From NCBI GenBank assembly GCA_023423605.1, contig JAFAFF010000144.1, forward strand, positions 1 to 8,616: a DNA stretch of 8,616 nucleotides, read 5' to 3'. The stretch comes from Pseudomonadota bacterium (GTDB lineage: Bacteria > Pseudomonadota > Gammaproteobacteria > Xanthomonadales > Xanthomonadaceae). The notes beneath the pieces are model-generated. The model did no database searches. It saw only the letters and a program-made list of their open reading frames with translations, and had not been told where the DNA came from. Shown here in pieces: positions 6,058-8,616 of this stretch. The position numbers and the translations under genes were made by a program. Within the stretch, counting starts at the first letter, position 1; each line of letters begins with the position of its first letter.

Positions 6058-7311
6058 ATGGACCCATCAGCGACATTGGATCGTGAAGTGGCCCACCACG
6101 CGGCGCTGGATGCACGGCTGGTCGAGGCCGTCGTCGGGATCCGGCTGCTGGCGCTGGCCAGTTGGCCGGCGGCAGTGCAGCCACCTTTCCTGGCCGGCGT
6201 GGCACGTGGCCAGCCGCAGTTGCCGCAGGTGGAATATCCACGGCTGGATTTCAGTGCGGAGCGCCGGGCGCTGGCGGCGATCATGGCCGCGTGCGATACG
6301 CAGCATCCGCTGGGCCACTACGTGCAGCAGTCGGCGCACAGCTGGGATGTGGCGGCACAGCTGCTGGAGGGCCTCGGCACGCGGGCGGTGGACAGCTGTT
6401 CGGTGCAGTTGTTCGGCTCACCCGAACAGCCATTGCCCGGCAATGGCCCCAGCACCCGCGAAGCGGCGCGGCACTTCATCCAGATCGCGGCCGAACTGGA
6501 CCACGAACTGCTGGCCCCGGAAGAACAGGTGCCGGTATCGGCCATCGCGCTGCAGCTGCAGCTGCAGAACGATCTGGACGCATTCTTCGAATCGCGCATC
6601 ATCCAGGTACAGCTCGATCCGGACCTGGTGTCCAAGGCTGCCGCAGGCCCTACGCGCATCCGCCTGCGCACCAGCGCGCGGTTCAGCGCGTACGATCGTG
6701 CGCAGCTGTTCCACCATGAGGCGCTGGTGCATTCGCTGACCGCCCTCAACGGCAGGCAACAGCACGTGCTGCCCAGCCTTGCGCTGGCATCGCCACGGGT
6801 GACGGCGGCACAGGAGGGCCTGGCCACCTTCGCCGAACAGATCACCGGCAGCATCGACATCGAACGGTTGAAGCGCATCAGCCTGCGCACCGAGGCCATC
6901 GCGATGGCCCGGGAAGGCGCCGATTTCATCGAGGTGTTCCGCTACTTCTGCAATGCCGGGCAGACGCCGGAGGAGAGCTTCGCATCGGCGCAGCGCGTGT
7001 TCCGTGGCGTGCCGCCGGGCGGTGGCATGGCCTTCACCAAGGACACGGTGTACCTGCGCGGGCTGGTATCGGTGCACACATTCTTCCGCAACATGCTGGC
7101 GCGCGATCGCCTGCAGGTCTGCCGCTGGCTGTTCGCGGGCAAGATGACCCTCACCGATGCGGTGGCATTCGCGCCATTGTTCGAGGCAGGAATCCTGCAG
7201 CCGCCGCGCTGGCTGCCGCACTGGGTGAGCCGCGCGAACGGGCTGGCGGGCATGCTGGCCTTCTCGCTGTTCGCCAACCGCATCCGCATGGACCAGCTGT
7301 CGCCGGAGTGA
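6058..7311 (+). CDS. DUF1704 / 'flavohemoglobin expression-modulating QEGLA motif' protein, HExxxH metallopeptidase-like
   Basis: A 417-residue protein with the signature of the DUF1704 family (TIGR02421): HEALVH (H220, E221, H225), a following LNG-x-x-Q segment and QEGLATFAEQ (252-261). The HExxxH plus downstream glutamate (E253) form a plausible zinc site, as in the vertebrate member KIAA0895L (MATCAP), a tubulin tyrosine carboxypeptidase. A bacterial substrate is not established, and the flavohemoglobin label is inherited annotation; no hmp-like gene is visible here. Residues about 322-350 (GGGMAFTKDTVYLRG...) form another conserved block that probably lines the cleft. No signal peptide is present, so it is cytoplasmic. 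The gene starts 55 bp after rsgA but has its own -10 box. Its TGA is immediately followed by a 21-bp tandem array. Confidence 0.9.
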   Translation: MDPSATLDREVAHHAALDARLVEAVVGIRLLALASWPAAVQPPFLAGVARGQPQLPQVEYPRLDFSAERRALAAIMAACDTQHPLGHYVQQSAHSWDVAAQLLEGLGTRAVDSCSVQLFGSPEQPLPGNGPSTREAARHFIQIAAELDHELLAPEEQVPVSAIALQLQLQNDLDAFFESRIIQVQLDPDLVSKAAAGPTRIRLRTSARFSAYDRAQLFHHEALVHSLTALNGRQQHVLPSLALASPRVTAAQEGLATFAEQITGSIDIERLKRISLRTEAIAMAREGADFIEVFRYFCNAGQTPEESFASAQRVFRGVPPGGGMAFTKDTVYLRGLVSVHTFFRNMLARDRLQVCRWLFAGKMTLTDAVAFAPLFEAGILQPPRWLPHWVSRANGLAGMLAFSLFANRIRMDQLSPE

Positions 7312-7321
7312 CCTGGCCGGC

Positions 7322-7426
7322 GGACATGATGCGGATGGGTCAGGACATGATGCGGATGGTGCAGGACATGATGCTGGTGGGTGACAGCATGAAGCCGGTG
7401 GGTGACAGCATGAAGCCGGTGGGTGA
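7322..7426. repeat. Five-unit 21-bp tandem repeat
   Basis: Units start at 7322, 7343, 7364, 7385 and 7406, each exactly 21 bp. Units 1-3 share the core GGACATGATGC; units 4 and 5 are identical to each other (CAGCATGAAGCCGGTGGGTGA, split as CAGCATGAAG then CCGGTGGGTGA). Units 1 and 2 differ at two adjacent bases. The period is a multiple of three, so the plus strand stays open across it as methionine-rich heptads (DMMRMGQ, DMMRMVQ, DMMLVGD, SMKPVGD twice), in a frame that could start from a GTG at 7308 overlapping the preceding stop. No usable ribosome-binding site precedes that GTG and I do not call it a gene. The array lies between convergent genes and its last bases form the left arm of the next hairpin. 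Confidence 0.9.
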
Positions 7427-7443
7427 CGACCGTTGGTCGTCAC
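7423..7443. terminator. 9-bp perfect hairpin between convergent genes
   Basis: GTGACGACC (7423-7431) and GGTCGTCAC (7435-7443) pair perfectly around a GTT loop. It sits between the QEGLA gene (+, ends 7311) and the reductase gene (-, ends 7468), where a bidirectional terminator would be expected. There is no T-run on either side, so factor-independent termination is uncertain. It also resembles the stem of Stenotrophomonas intergenic palindromes but lacks a GTAG head. Confidence 0.45.
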
Positions 7444-7467
7444 GCCCTGAAACCCATGAAATCCGCA

Positions 7468-8208
7468 TCACCCCATATGCAGCCCACCGTTGACCGGATA
7501 ATCCGCGCCGGTCACGTAGGCCGCGTCATCGGACGCCAGCCATCCGCACAGCGAGGCGACTTCCGCCGGCCGCCCCAGGCGACGGACCGGCACCGATGCC
7601 GCCAGCCGGTCCAGCACATCCGGCGGGAAGCCGCTGATCGACTGGCTGGCGATATAGCCCGGGGAAATGGTATTCACCGTTACCCCGCGCGCAGCCACTT
7701 CCGCCGCCAGCGCCCTGCTGAAACCGTGCATGGCGGCCTTGGCGGTGGCGTAGTTCACCTGGCCGATCTGGCCCTTGTGGGCGCTGACCGAGCCGATGTT
7801 GATGATGCGCCCCCAGCCGCGCGTGGCCATGCCGTCCACCACCTGGCGGGTGAGATTGAACAGTGAATCGAGATTGGACGCGATCACCGCCTGCCAGTCT
7901 TCCGGAGTCATCTGCCGGAACAGGACATCGCGGCTGCCGCCGGAGTTGTTGACCAGCACATCCACCTCGCCCACGTCCGCGCGCACCTTCGCAAAGGCCG
8001 CACTGGTCGATGCCCAGTGGGTGGCGTTGCCTTCCGATGCGATGAAATCGAAGCCGAGCTCGCGCTGTTCGCGCAGCCAGCCGGCCTTGCGCGGTGAGTC
8101 CGGTGCGCAGCCGGCAACCACGGTATGCCCCGAACGGGCGAGGGTCTGGCAGATGGCCGTACCGATACTGCCCATGCCGCTGGTGACGTAGGCGATGCGA
8201 AGCGTCAT
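7468..8208 (-). CDS. phbB: Acetoacetyl-CoA reductase, PhaB/PhbB-type short-chain dehydrogenase
   Basis: A 246-residue SDR protein that follows Ralstonia PhaB almost from end to end: RIAYVT start, VVAGC-x-P-x-SPR, LGFDFIASEGN, EVDVLVNN, RDV-x-FR-x-MT, SLFN, GWGRI-x-NI, GVTVNT-x-SPGYIA and the ending NGGLHMG. The catalytic triad S140, Y153 and K157 is intact. The expected reaction is NADPH-dependent reduction of acetoacetyl-CoA to (R)-3-hydroxybutyryl-CoA. Two glycines of the cofactor loop are changed: the usual TGGMGGIG reads TSGMGSIG (S10 and S14), and NNAG reads NNSG (87-90). The ATG is set by a GGAGG 5 bp upstream. No polyhydroxyalkanoate synthase or thiolase lies in the window, so a role in PHB synthesis is not shown. 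It lies 31 bp after a citrate transporter gene on the same strand and may be co-transcribed. Confidence 0.92.
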   Translation of the reverse strand: MTLRIAYVTSGMGSIGTAICQTLARSGHTVVAGCAPDSPRKAGWLREQRELGFDFIASEGNATHWASTSAAFAKVRADVGEVDVLVNNSGGSRDVLFRQMTPEDWQAVIASNLDSLFNLTRQVVDGMATRGWGRIINIGSVSAHKGQIGQVNYATAKAAMHGFSRALAAEVAARGVTVNTISPGYIASQSISGFPPDVLDRLAASVPVRRLGRPAEVASLCGWLASDDAAYVTGADYPVNGGLHMG

Positions 8209-8213
8209 TGGAA

Positions 8214-8218
8214 CCTCC
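8214..8218 (-). promoter_or_regulatory. Shine-Dalgarno of the reductase gene
   Basis: GGAGG on the minus strand ends 5 bp before the ATG at 8208. It is the best ribosome-binding site in the window and fixes that start. Confidence 0.8.
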
Positions 8219-8230
8219 AGGTAACGGAAC

Positions 8231-8251
8231 CTGGCCGCGTCAGGCGGCCAG
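8231..8251. other. 8-bp hairpin whose loop holds the transporter stop codon
   Basis: CTGGCCGC (8231-8238) pairs with GCGGCCAG (8244-8251). The 5-nt loop (8239-8243) contains the TGA stop (minus strand, 8242-8240) of the upstream gene. It lies 12 bp before the GGAGG of the reductase. No T-run follows. It could protect the transporter mRNA end or tune coupling to the next gene; this is inference. Confidence 0.5.
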
Positions 8252-8616
8252 CGGGTACAACGCGAACAGCAGGCCGCCGAACATCAGCAGCAGCGAGATC
8301 AGCACCGCCCATTTCAGGGTGAACTTCTGGTGGTCGGCGAATTCCACCTTGGCCAGCCCCACCAGCAGGTAGGTGGATGGCACCAGCGGGCTGAGCAGGT
8401 GAACCGGCTGCCCGGCCAGTGATGCGCGCGCCATTTCCACCGGCGTGATGCCATAGCTGCCGGCGGCTTCGGACAGGATGGGCAGCACACCGAAGTAGAA
8501 GGCGTCGTTGGACATGAAGAAGGTGAAGGGCATCGAGGCCAGCGCGGTGATCACCGCCAGGTACGGCCCCCATGCCTCGGGAATGACCGCCAGGAAACTG
8601 CGCGACATCGCTTCGA
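8240..8616 (-). CDS. CitMHS-family citrate/metal-citrate:H+ transporter, C-terminal part (5' end outside window)
   Basis: The frame stays open to the right edge, giving about 125 residues ending at TGA 8242-8240. It carries the C-terminal blocks typical of CitMHS transporters: MPFTFFMSNDAFYFGVLP, ITPVEMARASLAGQPVHLLSPLVPSTYLLVGLAKVEF (described here by its ends) and a last hydrophobic helix (about WAVLISLLLMFGGLLFALY). The SND and QPVHLLSPLVPS segments are the kind of conserved re-entrant-loop sequences seen in this ion-transporter superfamily. The protein is an inner-membrane carrier importing citrate complexed with a divalent metal; which metal cannot be told. Whole members are about 430-450 residues, so the N-terminal two-thirds is missing. 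The internal ATG at 8608 is not the start, since coding similarity continues upstream of it. The reductase gene follows 31 bp downstream. Confidence 0.9.
   Translation of the reverse strand, partial: EAMSRSFLAVIPEAWGPYLAVITALASMPFTFFMSNDAFYFGVLPILSEAAGSYGITPVEMARASLAGQPVHLLSPLVPSTYLLVGLAKVEFADHQKFTLKWAVLISLLLMFGGLLFALYPLAA

Noticed and set aside
7322..7426. CRISPR or plasmid iteron array
   Set aside because: The 21-bp units abut without spacers (against CRISPR), and there is no replication gene or AT-rich region nearby (against an origin).
6418..7443. Minus-strand open frame opposite the QEGLA gene, beginning with HPPASC-like repeats
   Set aside because: The repeats are only the reverse reading of the 21-bp array; the rest is antisense to a well-supported gene.
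7308..7493. Small methionine-rich plus-strand ORF starting at GTG overlapping the QEGLA stop
   Set aside because: No spaced ribosome-binding site, biased repeat composition, and it runs into the 3' end of the opposing reductase gene; kept only as part of the tandem-array finding.

Overview
This high-GC window looks like chromosome of a Xanthomonadaceae gammaproteobacterium, most likely Stenotrophomonas. The main reason is the group of GTAG-headed palindromes at 286-381, which match the SMAG/REP-type repeats of S. maltophilia. The proteins also look typical of that family. There is no tRNA, rRNA, CRISPR array, insertion sequence, phage gene or recognisable defence system. All gene-free gaps are short, the largest being about 156 bp.

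Layout: (1) 1-266 +, the C-terminal end of a DUF924 protein. (2) 286-381, SMAG repeats between convergent genes. (3) 401-1327 -, a fusion of a CGFS monothiol glutaredoxin, a cysteine-less HesB/IscA-like domain and a rhodanese. (4) 1385-2218 +, a membrane-anchored NodB-type polysaccharide deacetylase. Its 3' end overlaps by 41 bp the 3' end of a leftward operon. In transcription order that operon is an AlaA-like aminotransferase (3532-4806), an SGNH hydrolase (2909-3526) and a SAM methyltransferase (2178-about 2903), with 5-bp gaps between genes. (5) 4917-6002 +, the ribosome-maturation GTPase RsgA, divergent from the operon. (6) 6058-7311 +, a DUF1704/'QEGLA-motif' protein with an HExxxH metallopeptidase signature. 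(7) 7322-7443, a five-unit 21-bp tandem array running into a 9-bp hairpin. (8) 7468-8208 -, a PhaB/PhbB-type acetoacetyl-CoA reductase. Upstream of it on the same strand is the C-terminal part of a CitMHS-family citrate transporter (8240-8616), cut by the window edge.

Functionally this is mostly housekeeping and metabolism: Fe-S/sulfur handling, envelope polysaccharide and ester chemistry, amino-acid metabolism, ribosome assembly, citrate uptake and acyl-CoA reduction. I found no convincing new multi-gene system. The points most worth a second look are the three-domain glutaredoxin fusion, two apparently leaderless promoters with identical geometry (rsgA and the QEGLA gene), the serine-substituted nucleotide-binding loop in the PhaB-like reductase, the 21-bp tandem array and the overlapping convergent genes.
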